Below, one piece after another: positions 24,169 through 33,541 of a DNA stretch of 64,000 nt (the stretch's first letter is position 1; each line of letters opens with the position of its first letter). A model generated the notes under the pieces. That model ran no database searches and had not been told where the DNA came from. It saw only the letters and a program-made list of their open reading frames with translations. The stretch is taken from assembly GCF_003353055.1 (NCBI RefSeq), contig NZ_QKWJ01000008.1, forward strand, positions 1 to 64,000, given 5' to 3'. The stretch comes from Cupriavidus lacunae (GTDB taxonomy: Bacteria; Pseudomonadota; Gammaproteobacteria; Burkholderiales; Burkholderiaceae). The position numbers and the translations under genes were made by a program.

Positions 24169-24178
24169 TTGCATTCAA
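24169..24178. promoter_or_regulatory. Third GntR-type site before the aminotransferase gene
   Basis: TTGCATTCAA recurs here, within TTTTGCATTCAAAAC, 20 bases before the aminotransferase start codon. Its position just upstream of the ribosome site implies repression of the catabolic operon. Confidence 0.65.
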
Positions 24179-24198
24179 AACTCAACAGGAGGAGTTCC

Positions 24199-25419
24199 AT
24201 GCTGAATCTCAATTTCCACCCCGCCGGCCGCCACTTCCTGCAGATCCCCGGGCCGAGCCCCGTCCCCGACCGCATCCTGCGCGCCATCAGCTACCCGACC
24301 ATCGACCATCGCGGCCCGGAATTCGGCGCGCTGGGCCTGAAGGTGCTGGACGGCATCAAGAAGATCTTCAAGACCGAACACCCGGTAGTGATCTATCCGG
24401 CTTCCGGCACGGGTGCCTGGGAAGCGGCGTTGTCGAACACGCTGAGCCCCGGCGACACGGTGCTGATGTTCGAGACCGGCCACTTCGCCACGCTGTGGAA
24501 GAAGATGGCCGAGAACCTGGGTATCCGTCCCGAGTTCCTCGGCCTGCCGGGCGTGGAGGGTTGGCGCCACGGGGTGCGGGCCGACATGATCGAGGCCCGC
24601 CTGCGCGCCGATACCGCGCATGCGATCAAGGCCGTGTGCGTGGTGCACAACGAGACCTCGACCGGCGTGACCTCGGATATCGCCGCCGTGCGCCGCGCCA
24701 TCGATGCGGCCGGACACCCGGCGCTGCTGCTGGTCGACACCATCTCCGGACTGGCGTCCGCCGATTACCGCCATGACGAGTGGGGCGTGGACGTGACCGT
24801 GTCGGGCTCGCAGAAGGGCTTGATGCTGCCGCCGGGCATCAGCTTCAACGCGGTGTCGCCCAAGGCCATCGAAGCGTCCCGCTCGGCCCGGCTGCCGCGC
24901 AGCTTCTGGGGCTGGAACGAGATCATCGAGATGAACCGGACCGGCTACTGGCCCTATACCCCCAGCACGAACCTGCTTTATGGCCTGTCTGAAGCCCTCG
25001 ACATGATCCTGGAGGAAGGGCTGGACAACGTGTTTGCCCGCCACCAGCGCCTGGCCGAAGCCTGCCGCCGCGCGGTCAGTGCCTGGGGCCTGGAGATCCA
25101 GTGTGCAGACCCGGCGGTCTACAGTCCGGTGCTGACCGGCGTGATGATGCCCGAGGGCGTCGATGCAGACGTGGTCCGCAGGCACATCTATGACCGCTTC
25201 AACATGTCGCTCGGCGCCGGCCTGGGCAAGGTCAAGGGCCGCATGTTCCGCATCGGCCATCTGGGCGACTGCAACGACCTCACGCTGATGGCCACGCTGG
25301 CCGGCTGTGAAATGGGCCTGAAGATCTCGGGCGTGCCGGTCGCCGCAAGCGGCACCGTTGCCGCCATGGACTATCTGGCCGCGCACGCCACGCCGCTGTC
25401 GCTCAAGGCTGCCGCCTGA
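24199..25419 (+). CDS. Class V aminotransferase (serine/alanine/aspartate-glyoxylate type)
   Basis: This 406-aa PLP enzyme transfers an amino group, typically to glyoxylate. The start at 24199 has AGGAGGAG upstream. Family landmarks are GRHFLQIPGPSPVPDRILRA, YPASGTGAWEAALSN, VVHNETSTGV, LLVDTISGLAS and the PLP Lys206 in GSQKGLMLPPG; RIGHLGDCND is near the C-terminus. It is reminiscent of BhcA (aspartate-glyoxylate aminotransferase), but the partner genes of the beta-hydroxyaspartate cycle are not present here. It opens a five-gene plus-strand cluster with two transporters, an amidase and a hydratase. Confidence 0.85.
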   Translation: MLNLNFHPAGRHFLQIPGPSPVPDRILRAISYPTIDHRGPEFGALGLKVLDGIKKIFKTEHPVVIYPASGTGAWEAALSNTLSPGDTVLMFETGHFATLWKKMAENLGIRPEFLGLPGVEGWRHGVRADMIEARLRADTAHAIKAVCVVHNETSTGVTSDIAAVRRAIDAAGHPALLLVDTISGLASADYRHDEWGVDVTVSGSQKGLMLPPGISFNAVSPKAIEASRSARLPRSFWGWNEIIEMNRTGYWPYTPSTNLLYGLSEALDMILEEGLDNVFARHQRLAEACRRAVSAWGLEIQCADPAVYSPVLTGVMMPEGVDADVVRRHIYDRFNMSLGAGLGKVKGRMFRIGHLGDCNDLTLMATLAGCEMGLKISGVPVAASGTVAAMDYLAAHATPLSLKAAA

Positions 25420-25537
25420 CGCAGCCACTTCCATCAGAGACGGGGGCAGGCGCCTCGCGCGCGCAATGCCCCCGCCGGACTGATCGCAACGGATCAGCGC
25501 AGCACTGCCGTACCTGACAAAAAACAGAGGAGACGCT

Positions 25538-26842
25538 GTGGATACGACCCTGCAGGCAGGAACAAAGATCAGGACGTTCGAGGATGCGACCTATCGCAAG
25601 GTGAGCTGGCGGCTGGTGCCATTCCTGATGGTCTGCTTCCTGATCGCTTATCTCGACCGTGTCAACGTAGGTTTTGCCAAGCTCCAGATGTCGCAGCAAC
25701 TGGGCTTCAGCGAGACCGTCTACGGGCTGGGCGCCGGGATTTTCTTTATCGGCTACTTCCTGTTCGAAGTGCCGAGCAACCTGGCATTGCACAAGTTCGG
25801 CGCCAAGATCTGGATCGGCCGGATCATGATCACATGGGGATTACTCTCCGCGTGCTTTGCGTTCGTGCAGACGCCAACCCAGTTCTACACGCTGCGGTTC
25901 CTGCTGGGCCTGGCTGAGGCCGGCTTCACGCCAGGCATCGTGTACTACCTGTCGTGCTGGTACCCGTCGCACCGGCGCGCCAAGATCATGGCCATCTACT
26001 GCATGGGCTCGCCGCTGTCCGGCATCATCGGCAACCCGCTGTCCGGCTACCTGATGGGCAGCATGGCCGGCGTGGGTGGGCTGGGCGGCTGGCAATGGAT
26101 GTTCTTCATCGAGGCGGTGCCGGCGGTGTTGCTGGGGTGCTTCTGCTTCTACTACCTGGACAACTCCATTGCCAAGGCCAAGTGGCTGACCAGCGAAGAG
26201 AAGCAGGTCCTTGAGCTGGCCAAGACGGAAGACGTCAAGGCGGCGGACCCGCAGGCACGCGTCGGCAAGGTCTTTACCGATCCGCGCGTCTGGCTGATCA
26301 GCCTGATCTGCTTCTGCTACGTCACGGGCCAGTACGGCATCACGCTCTGGCTGCCTACGTTCATCAAGTCGACCGGTGTCAGCGACCCGTTCCATATCGG
26401 CCTGCTGAGCGCGATTCCGTATATGGCGGCCATTGTCGCGATGTACTTCTTCGGCCGCAGTGCGGACAAGCATCGCGAGCGGCGCTGGCACCTGATCATC
26501 CCGTGCATGATGGGGGCGATCGGTTTCCTGGCCTTGCCCTGGGTCATGCACAGCACCGTGCTGTCGCTGGTGTTCCTGTCGATTGCCGCAGCCGGCATCC
26601 TGACCTGCACGCCGTTGTTCTGGTCGCTGCCGACGGCTTTCCTGAGCGGCGCGGCGGCGGCCACGGCCATCGCCATGAGCAACTCGATCGGCAACCTCGC
26701 GGGCTTTACCAGCGGCTACATGATCGGCTACCTGCGGGACGTGACCCAGAGCGGCAACAGCGCCTACTTCATGATCGCCGGGATGCTGGTCCTTGGCGCC
26801 TTCGCGATCTGGACGCTGCCAGCCAAGCTGGTCAACCGATAG
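25538..26842 (+). CDS. MFS transporter, anion:cation symporter family
   Basis: This 434-aa, 12-span carrier has the ACS-family signature AYLDRVNVGFAKLQM after the first span, FEVPSNLALHKFGAKIWIGR in the cytosolic loop and RFLLGLAEAGFTPGIVYYLS. Members import organic acids such as phthalate, tartrate or galactarate analogues. Translation begins at GTG 25538, supported by AGAGGAGA. It lies between the aminotransferase and the amidase and probably imports the substrate or a derivative of the pathway. Confidence 0.9.
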   Translation: MDTTLQAGTKIRTFEDATYRKVSWRLVPFLMVCFLIAYLDRVNVGFAKLQMSQQLGFSETVYGLGAGIFFIGYFLFEVPSNLALHKFGAKIWIGRIMITWGLLSACFAFVQTPTQFYTLRFLLGLAEAGFTPGIVYYLSCWYPSHRRAKIMAIYCMGSPLSGIIGNPLSGYLMGSMAGVGGLGGWQWMFFIEAVPAVLLGCFCFYYLDNSIAKAKWLTSEEKQVLELAKTEDVKAADPQARVGKVFTDPRVWLISLICFCYVTGQYGITLWLPTFIKSTGVSDPFHIGLLSAIPYMAAIVAMYFFGRSADKHRERRWHLIIPCMMGAIGFLALPWVMHSTVLSLVFLSIAAAGILTCTPLFWSLPTAFLSGAAAATAIAMSNSIGNLAGFTSGYMIGYLRDVTQSGNSAYFMIAGMLVLGAFAIWTLPAKLVNR

Positions 26843-26938
26843 CAAGACAAGGCGGGGCGCCGGCACTGTGCCGCGGCCCCGCCTGCCCATAATTTAGCCA
26901 ACACTTCGCGCGCCCTTGCCGGCGCATGGAAGATCCTC

Positions 26939-28465
26939 ATGACAAACTCATACGAACCGGTGCCGGACGACCCGGACCATCACGCGCCGTTCAGCGTGGT
27001 GGAAGCCACCGTGGCCAGCGCGCATGCCGCGATGCGCGACGGCATGCTGACGGCGCGCCAGCTGGCCGGCGCATGCCTGGACCGTATCGCGGCCTATGAC
27101 CAGAACGGTCCCGCCCTGCGCAGCATCCTTCAGCGCAATCCAAAGGCGCTGGAAGAGGCCGCGCGCCTCGACGCCATGGCCGAGCGCAATCCCGCGCAGC
27201 CATTGGCGCCGCTGCATGGCATTCCGGTGCTGGTCAAGGACAACATCGAGTGCGTCGGCATGGAGACCACCGCCGGCGCAGCCTGCCTGCGCGGCAACCG
27301 GTCCGCGGACGATGCCTTCATTGTCCGCCGTCTGCGCGAAGCGGGCGCCATCGTCCTGGCCAAGACCAACCTGCACGAACTTGCCTCTGGTGGCGAAACC
27401 GTCAGTACCTTGTCTGGCCAGACCCTGAATCCCTATGACCTGACGCGCACGCCCGGCGGTTCCAGCGGCGGGACTGGCGCCGGCATTGCCGCCAGCTTCG
27501 GCCTGCTTGGCATCGGCACCGACGGTGTCAATTCGATCCGCTCGCCGGCCTCGGCCAACAACCTGGTCGGCCTGCGCCCGACCATGGGCCTCATCAGCCG
27601 GGCCGGGCTGGTCCCCTGCGGGCTGACGCAGGACACCATCGGCCCGATCACCCGCACCGTCGCCGATACGGCGCTGCTGCTCGATGTCATCGCCGGCTAT
27701 GACCCGGCCGACCCGGTCACCAGCGAGGGCGCGCCCCATATCCCGGCGAGCTATGCCGCCAGCCTTGACCGCGACGGGCTCAAGGGCGCGCGCATCGGCG
27801 TGCTGCGCCATTTCTTCGGCGACCAGGATGTGCACCGCCCCGTCAACGCCGTGATGCAGGAAGCGCTGGCCGTCATCGCTGCGCAAGGCGCCGAGCTGAT
27901 CGCGATCGAAGATGCCATCAGCCCGGACGAGCTGCTGGCGTCCACGCTTGTGCACCACTACGAGATGGAACGCGATCTCGATGCCTATCTGGCGGGGCTG
28001 CCCCCCGGCGTGCCGGTGCGATCGATGCAGGACATCATCGCAGCAGGCGGGGTGCATCCCAGCGTGGCGGGAACGCTGACCACCGCAGTGGCCCTGAGCG
28101 GGCAGGACGGGGAGTACCGCGAGCGCCTGCAGCGCCAGCAGGCCTTGCGCCAGCGGCTACGGGACCTGATGGCACGGCACCGGCTTGACGCGCTGGCATT
28201 TCCGCACCAGCGGCGCCTGGTGGTGCCGGTCGGCGAGACGCAGGCAGACCGCAACGGCGTGCTTGCGTCGGCAACAGGCTTTCCGGCCATCGTCATTCCG
28301 GCCGGATTTTCGGCGCCGGACGGCAATGCGCCCCAGGGCGTGCCAGTCGGTCTGGAGTTCTTCGGCCTGCCTTTCACGGAACCCGTGCTGATACGGCTGG
28401 CGTATGCGGCCGAGCAGGTCCTGCGCGCGCGCCGTCCGCCGCACTCGACGCCGGCGCTGGAATAA
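26939..28465 (+). CDS. Amidase-signature family hydrolase
   Basis: This 508-aa enzyme hydrolyses an amide to acid and ammonia. The catalytic Lys is in VLVKDNIE (about residue 98), the first Ser in PGGSSGGTGAGIA (about 173) and the nucleophile region in GIGTDGVNSIRSPAS (about 198). The Ser-cisSer-Lys triad is thus intact; the usual GGS-I-R is here VNSIR. It resembles AtzF/mandelamide-hydrolase-like members; the substrate is unknown. It lies 96 bases after the first transporter gene. Confidence 0.88.
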   Translation: MTNSYEPVPDDPDHHAPFSVVEATVASAHAAMRDGMLTARQLAGACLDRIAAYDQNGPALRSILQRNPKALEEAARLDAMAERNPAQPLAPLHGIPVLVKDNIECVGMETTAGAACLRGNRSADDAFIVRRLREAGAIVLAKTNLHELASGGETVSTLSGQTLNPYDLTRTPGGSSGGTGAGIAASFGLLGIGTDGVNSIRSPASANNLVGLRPTMGLISRAGLVPCGLTQDTIGPITRTVADTALLLDVIAGYDPADPVTSEGAPHIPASYAASLDRDGLKGARIGVLRHFFGDQDVHRPVNAVMQEALAVIAAQGAELIAIEDAISPDELLASTLVHHYEMERDLDAYLAGLPPGVPVRSMQDIIAAGGVHPSVAGTLTTAVALSGQDGEYRERLQRQQALRQRLRDLMARHRLDALAFPHQRRLVVPVGETQADRNGVLASATGFPAIVIPAGFSAPDGNAPQGVPVGLEFFGLPFTEPVLIRLAYAAEQVLRARRPPHSTPALE

Positions 28466-28573
28466 GCGCGCACCGGACGAAGTTTTATTGCTGCTCTACA
28501 AACGCCAGCTGATTACGGCGGCGACAAGGTCGCGGACATGCCGCGACAACCTCGAAACGAGGAGGAGACAAAG

Positions 28574-30022
28574 ATGGGCGCAGAAACCGTAGTTCAATCG
28601 CCAAATTCCCCACAGCAGCACGAACTCGACCGGGCCATGGACGGCATCGGTGTGACGGCCTCGCACAAGAAGATCATCTTCATGATCATGCTCGGCGTGA
28701 TGTTCGATGTGTTCGAGCAGAACGCCGTTGGCCTGATCGGCCCCATGTTGCGCGAGCAGTGGGGAATTTCGGTCGCGCAGATCGGCTTTCTCAATACGCT
28801 GACCTTCAGTGCTGCCGCGCTGGGACGCATCGGCTCCGGCTATATCGCGGACCGCTACGGCAGGCGCACGATGCTCAGCGCCAACCTGCTGCTGTTCACG
28901 CTGGGCGCCGTCATTTGCGCGCTGGCGCCGAACTACGGGGTACTGGCGGCGGGCCGCTTTATCGTCGGCATCGGCCTGGGCGGGGAGATCTCGATCGCCG
29001 TCACCATGCTGGCTGAACTTTGCTCGACCCGCTTCCGCGGTACCGCGGTGGGCCTGGTCAGCGTGGGCAGCGGCGGATTCGGGAATATGCTGGCGCCGGC
29101 CTTTGGCCTGGCGGTCTTCGCCATGTTCCCGGGCCCGGACAGCTGGCGCTGGCTCTTTGCCTGCCTGGTGCTGCCGGCATTCTTCGTCGTGTTCTACCGG
29201 CGCTTCATCCCGGAGACGCCGCGCTTCCTGTTGTCCAAGGGTCGCGTGGACGAGGCCAACCGGGTGCTGTCGGTGCTTGCATCGGGCCGCCTGGGCAAGC
29301 TCGATGGCGAGCCGACGCCGTATATCAAGGCTGCAATGCAGGATGAGGCCCCGCGCGCCAAGGTTCGGTTGAGTGATATCTTCAAGGGCCGGCTGGGACG
29401 ACGCACGATCGCGCTGGGCATCGCGGTGTCCATGACCTATGGCGCGCAGATCTCGGTGCTGACGTTGATGCCGACCATCCTGATGTCGCAGGGCTACACC
29501 ATCTCCAAGAGCTTCCTCTTCACCATGGTGATGCAGAGTGGCAGCTTGTTCGGCGCGCTCGCGGCCTCGTACTGCGGCTATCACATTCCGCGCAAGCGGG
29601 TGCTGACCGTGGGCGCGGGGCTGGCCTGCGCGGCCGGGCTGTGCTTCGGTTTCCTGACGTTTAACGTGGCGCTGGTGCTGCTGTTCGGCGCGGCCTTTAC
29701 GTTCTGCGTGGTGTTGCTGAACACCTCGATCTGGATCTTCGCGCCGGAGCAGTATCCTACCCACGTGCGTGCGTTCGGCACGTCGCTGATCCTGGCGCTC
29801 GGCACGCTGGCGGGGGCGCTGACGCCGCTGGTCAGTGGGCGCGTGTTCGAAACCTACGGCGTTGGCGGGATGTTCAGCATGCTCGCGGCCATGTACGCCG
29901 TGTTTGCGCTGAGCGTGCAGTTCGCGCCGGAAACCTTCGGACGCGCCATGGGCGAGACCGCTGCCGACGACGACGCCGTGCCGGCGGTCAACGGCAGTAC
30001 CGCCAGCGCAAGCGGCTCCTGA
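28574..30022 (+). CDS. MFS transporter, sugar-porter/AAHS-like
   Basis: This 482-aa, 12-span carrier has the motif GRIGSGYIADRYGRRTMLSA after span 2 and its weaker echo in the second half, plus RFIVGIGLGGEISIAVTMLAE. The motif set is that of the SV2/AAHS group that imports aromatic acids. GGAGGAG precedes the ATG at 28574. It is the second transporter of this cluster, suggesting that the pathway handles two related substrates or an import/export pair. Confidence 0.88.
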   Translation: MGAETVVQSPNSPQQHELDRAMDGIGVTASHKKIIFMIMLGVMFDVFEQNAVGLIGPMLREQWGISVAQIGFLNTLTFSAAALGRIGSGYIADRYGRRTMLSANLLLFTLGAVICALAPNYGVLAAGRFIVGIGLGGEISIAVTMLAELCSTRFRGTAVGLVSVGSGGFGNMLAPAFGLAVFAMFPGPDSWRWLFACLVLPAFFVVFYRRFIPETPRFLLSKGRVDEANRVLSVLASGRLGKLDGEPTPYIKAAMQDEAPRAKVRLSDIFKGRLGRRTIALGIAVSMTYGAQISVLTLMPTILMSQGYTISKSFLFTMVMQSGSLFGALAASYCGYHIPRKRVLTVGAGLACAAGLCFGFLTFNVALVLLFGAAFTFCVVLLNTSIWIFAPEQYPTHVRAFGTSLILALGTLAGALTPLVSGRVFETYGVGGMFSMLAAMYAVFALSVQFAPETFGRAMGETAADDDAVPAVNGSTASASGS

Positions 30023-30113
30023 GACCGGTCCGCGCCCGGCGGCGTGCGCGCGCGCTTGCCGGGAGCGGTTCACCGGGTGATATTCATCCCTCATTCAAGG
30101 AAATACCCAAGGC

Positions 30114-30878
30114 ATGACAGCATCCAATATTGACCGCGTCGCGCAGGCCCTGCTCAGCGCGCGGCGTGAACATCGCTGCGCCGATGCGGAGCCGTTCGCC
30201 ACCGCGCTTGAGAACGCAGACCAGGCCTACGCCGTGCAGTCCATCGTAGCGCGTTCGCTGGGCTGGCAAGAGGCCGGCGCCGGCTACTGGAAATCCGGCG
30301 GGGCGTCACGCGAGGCCACGCTGACCCATGCGCAGCTTCCGTCAGCCGGCGTGTGGAGCAGCCCCGCGCACGCCGGCGACTGGCCCTTCACATGGCGCGG
30401 CATCGAGGCCGAGATTGCGTTGCGGCTAGGGCAGGGCGTCGACGCCGAGCAAGCGGCCAGCCTGGATTATGCCGGCGCGGCCGCGCTGGTCGAGGCGATG
30501 GCCGTGTCCATTGAAGTCGTCGATTCGCGCTGGCAGCAGTACGTGGCCGCGCCCGCACTGCTGAAGCTGGCCGACTTGCAGGCCCATGGTGCGCTGGTGC
30601 TGGGAGCGTGGCGCGACTATGCCGCGCGGGACTGGGCAACACAGCATTGCCGGGTGCAGATCGGCGCGGAAACGATCGAGCGCCGCGGCACCCATGCGCT
30701 GGGCGATCCGGCCTATGGACTGGTCGCCTGGCTGCGCCACGCCACGCGCGAAGGGCAGCGCGTGGAGGCCGGCACGGTCGTCACCACGGGCACCTGGGTC
30801 GGCATCCTGGACGCATCCGCGGGCGACCTGGTGACCGCGGAGTTCGATGGCATCGGCCAGGCCTCGTTCCAGCTCTGA
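30114..30878 (+). CDS. 2-keto-4-pentenoate hydratase-like protein (FAH superfamily, MhpD-like)
   Basis: This 254-aa protein matches the hydratase/decarboxylase branch: GYWKSGGASREATLTHAQL, RGIEAEIALRL (metal-binding Glu pair), VEAMAVSIEVVDSRW and VTTGTWVGILDASAGDLVTAEF. Enzymes of this branch add water to 2-oxo-4-enoates in aromatic meta-cleavage routes. It ends the cluster and is convergent with the oxidase operon 25 bases later. The reaction in this pathway is inferred. Confidence 0.75.
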   Translation: MTASNIDRVAQALLSARREHRCADAEPFATALENADQAYAVQSIVARSLGWQEAGAGYWKSGGASREATLTHAQLPSAGVWSSPAHAGDWPFTWRGIEAEIALRLGQGVDAEQAASLDYAGAAALVEAMAVSIEVVDSRWQQYVAAPALLKLADLQAHGALVLGAWRDYAARDWATQHCRVQIGAETIERRGTHALGDPAYGLVAWLRHATREGQRVEAGTVVTTGTWVGILDASAGDLVTAEFDGIGQASFQL

Positions 30879-30903
30879 GGACAACTGAGCGGAGCGCGGG
30901 GCG

Positions 30904-31071
30904 TCAGCTACGGAAGCCGACGCCCTGCATGATGAGCCGCAGCACCCACGCGGCCACGCCGAGTGCCGCCACGCTGGCGGCCCAGATCAGCACCAGCCAG
31001 CCGACGCGGCGCAGCCAGCTGTCGTTGCCGGCGCTCTTGCCAGTCCCCGGACCTGAGCGCTGGGTATCCAT
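30904..31071 (-). CDS. DUF2474/CydX-like small subunit of cytochrome bd oxidase (55 aa)
   Basis: The small protein begins MDTQRSGPGTGKSAGNDSWL, followed by RRVGWLVLIWAASVAALGVAAW as a single membrane span. Its ATG overlaps the cydB stop (TGATG), so it is translationally coupled. Single-span proteins of this type follow cydAB in CIO-type operons and help assembly or stability of the oxidase. The assignment rests on position, length and the W-x-x-R-x-G-W-L pattern. Confidence 0.75.
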   Translation of the reverse strand: MDTQRSGPGTGKSAGNDSWLRRVGWLVLIWAASVAALGVAAWVLRLIMQGVGFRS

Positions 31072-32078
31072 CAGTGGTAGCCCTCGCCGTGGCGAACCTT
31101 GCCGCGGAACACGTAGTAGGCCCACACCGTGTACATCAGGATGAAGGGGATGATGAACAGCGCCCCCACCAGCGCAAAGCCCTGGCTTTGCGGCGGCGCC
31201 GCGGCGTCCCAGATCGAGATCCCCGGCGGGATGATGTTGGGCCAGACGCTGATCGCCAGCCCGCTGTAGCCCAGGAACACCAGCCCCAGTGCGTACATGA
31301 ACGGCGAGATATCGGGCTCGCGCCGCAGCGCGCGCATCAGCATGAACATGCACAGCGCCACCAGGATCGGCACCGGTGAGAACCAGAACAGATTGGGCAG
31401 GCTGAACCAGCGCTCGGCAATCTCGGGGTGTGTCAGCGGCGTCCACAGGCTGATCACGGCGATCACCGCCAGCAGCAGCCACGCCAGCGTGCCGGTGAGC
31501 CTGATCATGCGCTGCTGCAGGTCGCCCTCGGTCTTCATGATGAGCCAGGTGCTGCCCAGCACCGTGTAGGCCACCATCAGCCCGACGCCGCAGAACAGCG
31601 GGAACGGCGTGAGCCAGTCCAGCGGCCCGCCGGCAAAGCGGTGGCCATCCAGCTTGATGCCGTCGATATAGGCGCCCAGCGCCACGCCCTGGAAGAACGC
31701 GGCCGTGGCCGAGCCCAGGATGAAGGAGGCGTCCCACACCGGGCGTTCGCGGTCGTTGGCCTTGAAGCGGAATTCGAACGCCACGCCGCGGAAGATCAGG
31801 CCCAGGAGCATCAGCATCAGCGGCAGGTAGAGCGCGCTCAGCACCACCGAATACGCCAGCGGGAACGCCGCCAGCAGTCCGGCGCCGCCCAGCACCAGCC
31901 AGGTCTCGTTGCCGTCCCAGACCGGCGCCACCGTGTTCATCATCACGTCGCGGTCATGCCGGTCCGGCACGAACGGATAGAGCATGCCGATGCCCAGGTC
32001 GAAGCCGTCCATCACCACGTACATCATCACGCCAAAGAAGATGATGACGATCCAGAGAAGCGAAAGGTCGATGCCCAT
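31071..32078 (-). CDS. cydB: Cytochrome bd ubiquinol oxidase subunit II
   Basis: This 335-aa subunit is an inner-membrane protein with about eight or nine spans. The N-terminus has the family signature VVMDGFDLGIGMLYPF and VAPVWDGNETWLVLGG; FRGVAFEFRFK and WPNIIPPGISIWDAAAPP are also typical. With CydA it oxidises ubiquinol and reduces oxygen to water. GGAG lies ten bases before the start at 32078; the cydA stop is four bases upstream. Confidence 0.95.
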   Translation of the reverse strand: MGIDLSLLWIVIIFFGVMMYVVMDGFDLGIGMLYPFVPDRHDRDVMMNTVAPVWDGNETWLVLGGAGLLAAFPLAYSVVLSALYLPLMLMLLGLIFRGVAFEFRFKANDRERPVWDASFILGSATAAFFQGVALGAYIDGIKLDGHRFAGGPLDWLTPFPLFCGVGLMVAYTVLGSTWLIMKTEGDLQQRMIRLTGTLAWLLLAVIAVISLWTPLTHPEIAERWFSLPNLFWFSPVPILVALCMFMLMRALRREPDISPFMYALGLVFLGYSGLAISVWPNIIPPGISIWDAAAPPQSQGFALVGALFIIPFILMYTVWAYYVFRGKVRHGEGYH

Positions 32079-32082
32079 GGTG

Positions 32083-33516
32083 TCAGCTCCGGGTGCGTGC
32101 AGTGGTGGCGGGGGCGAGTACTTCATCGTCATCCACCGCTGACAATGGCCGCGCCGGCGTATGCTCGCGGCCGGGGCCGCCTTCCTGCCTGGGCGCTTCC
32201 ATGGCCGGACCCTTGCGCACCAGCCGCATCATGTAGGCGATGCCCACGCCAAACACAAAGACGTACGCCACCACGAAGATCCCCAGCGTCACCGCCAGCT
32301 CGGGCATGCCGTGCGGCGACACCGCGTCGGCGGTGCGCTGCAGTCCGTAGACCACCCATGGCTGGCGCCCGATCTCGGTCGTGAACCAGCCTGCCAGGAT
32401 GGCGATCAGGCCCGTGGGTCCCATCCATAGCGCCATGCGCAGGAAGCCGCGGGACTGGTAGATGCGCTCGCCCCGGCGCAGCAGCAGGCTCCACAGGCCC
32501 AGCAGGATCATCAGCAGACCCAGCCCCACCATGACGCGGAACGACCAGAACAGGATGGTGGAATTGGGCCGGTCCTGCGGCGCGAACTCTTTCAGGCCCT
32601 TGATCTGCCCGTCCCAGGTATGGGTCAGGATCAGGCTGCCCAGGCGCGGCACCTCAACCGCGAAGCGCGTTTCTTCGCGCTTCATGTCGGGCCAGCCGAA
32701 CAGCAGCAGCGGCAAGCCTTCATTGCCCTGGTTTTCCCAGTGGCCCTCCAGCGCGGCGATCTTGGCGGGCTGGTGCTTGAGCGTGTTCAGGCCGTGCATG
32801 TCGCCGATGACGGCCTGGATCGGCGCGACGATCAGCAGCATCCACATTGCCATCGACAGCATCTTGCGGATGGCGGGGTTGTCGCGCCCGCGCAGCAGAT
32901 GCCAGGCGGCGGACGCGCCGACGAACAGCGCCGTGGCCAGGAATGCGGCCACGCTCATATGCACCAGGCGGTAGGGGAACGACGGGTTGAAGATGACTTC
33001 GAACCAGTTGGTCGGCACCACGCGGCCGTTGATGATCTCGAACCCCGCCGGCGTCTGCATCCAGCTGTTGGAGGCCAGGATCCACGTGGCCGAGATCAGC
33101 GTGCCGAGCGCCACCATCACCGTGGCAAAGAAATGCAGCCCCGGACCGACGCGGTTCCAGCCGAACAGCATCACGCCCAGGAAGCCCGCTTCCAGGAAGA
33201 AGGCGGTCAGCACTTCATAGGTCAGCAGCGGCCCGGTGATGCTGCCCGCGAACTCCGAGAAAAAGCTCCAGTTGGTGCCGAACTGGTAGGCCATCACCAG
33301 CCCGGACACCACCCCCATGCCGAAATTGACGGCAAAGATCTTGGACCAGAAGTGATAGAGGTCGCGGTAATGCGGGCGCTGCGTGCGCAGCCAGCAGCCT
33401 TCCAGCACCGCCAGGTAGGCGGCCAGGCCGATGGTGATCGCCGGAAAAATGATGTGGAAGGAAATCGTGAAGGCAAACTGGGTGCGGGCGAGGTCTAGCG
33501 CGGTCAAACCAAACAT
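32083..33516 (-). CDS. cydA: Cytochrome bd ubiquinol oxidase subunit I, cyanide-insensitive type
   Basis: This 477-aa subunit carries the haems. It begins MFGLTALDLARTQFAFTISF with the haem-ligand His in FTISFHIIFPA, a second in YRLVHMSVAAF and the GRQPWVVYGLQRT motif. It is shorter than E. coli CydA (522 aa), mainly in the quinol loop, as in CIO-type oxidases. Start choice: 33516 fits the family; in-frame ATGs upstream would add residues derived from the adjoining mobile element. The usual upstream promoter region is replaced by tnpB, which ends 25 bases before the ATG. Confidence 0.93.
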   Translation of the reverse strand: MFGLTALDLARTQFAFTISFHIIFPAITIGLAAYLAVLEGCWLRTQRPHYRDLYHFWSKIFAVNFGMGVVSGLVMAYQFGTNWSFFSEFAGSITGPLLTYEVLTAFFLEAGFLGVMLFGWNRVGPGLHFFATVMVALGTLISATWILASNSWMQTPAGFEIINGRVVPTNWFEVIFNPSFPYRLVHMSVAAFLATALFVGASAAWHLLRGRDNPAIRKMLSMAMWMLLIVAPIQAVIGDMHGLNTLKHQPAKIAALEGHWENQGNEGLPLLLFGWPDMKREETRFAVEVPRLGSLILTHTWDGQIKGLKEFAPQDRPNSTILFWSFRVMVGLGLLMILLGLWSLLLRRGERIYQSRGFLRMALWMGPTGLIAILAGWFTTEIGRQPWVVYGLQRTADAVSPHGMPELAVTLGIFVVAYVFVFGVGIAYMMRLVRKGPAMEAPRQEGGPGREHTPARPLSAVDDDEVLAPATTARTRS

Positions 33517-33541
33517 TGTTGTTCTGTTCCATAAAATCTGC

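Noticed and set aside
24175..25434. 419-codon minus-strand frame opposite the aminotransferase gene
   Set aside because: It mirrors high-GC third-position bias on the opposite strand; the plus-strand protein has all PLP-enzyme motifs.
24199..30878. Beta-hydroxyaspartate cycle cluster
   Set aside because: Only a BhcA-like aminotransferase is present; aldolase, dehydratase and imine reductase partners are missing.
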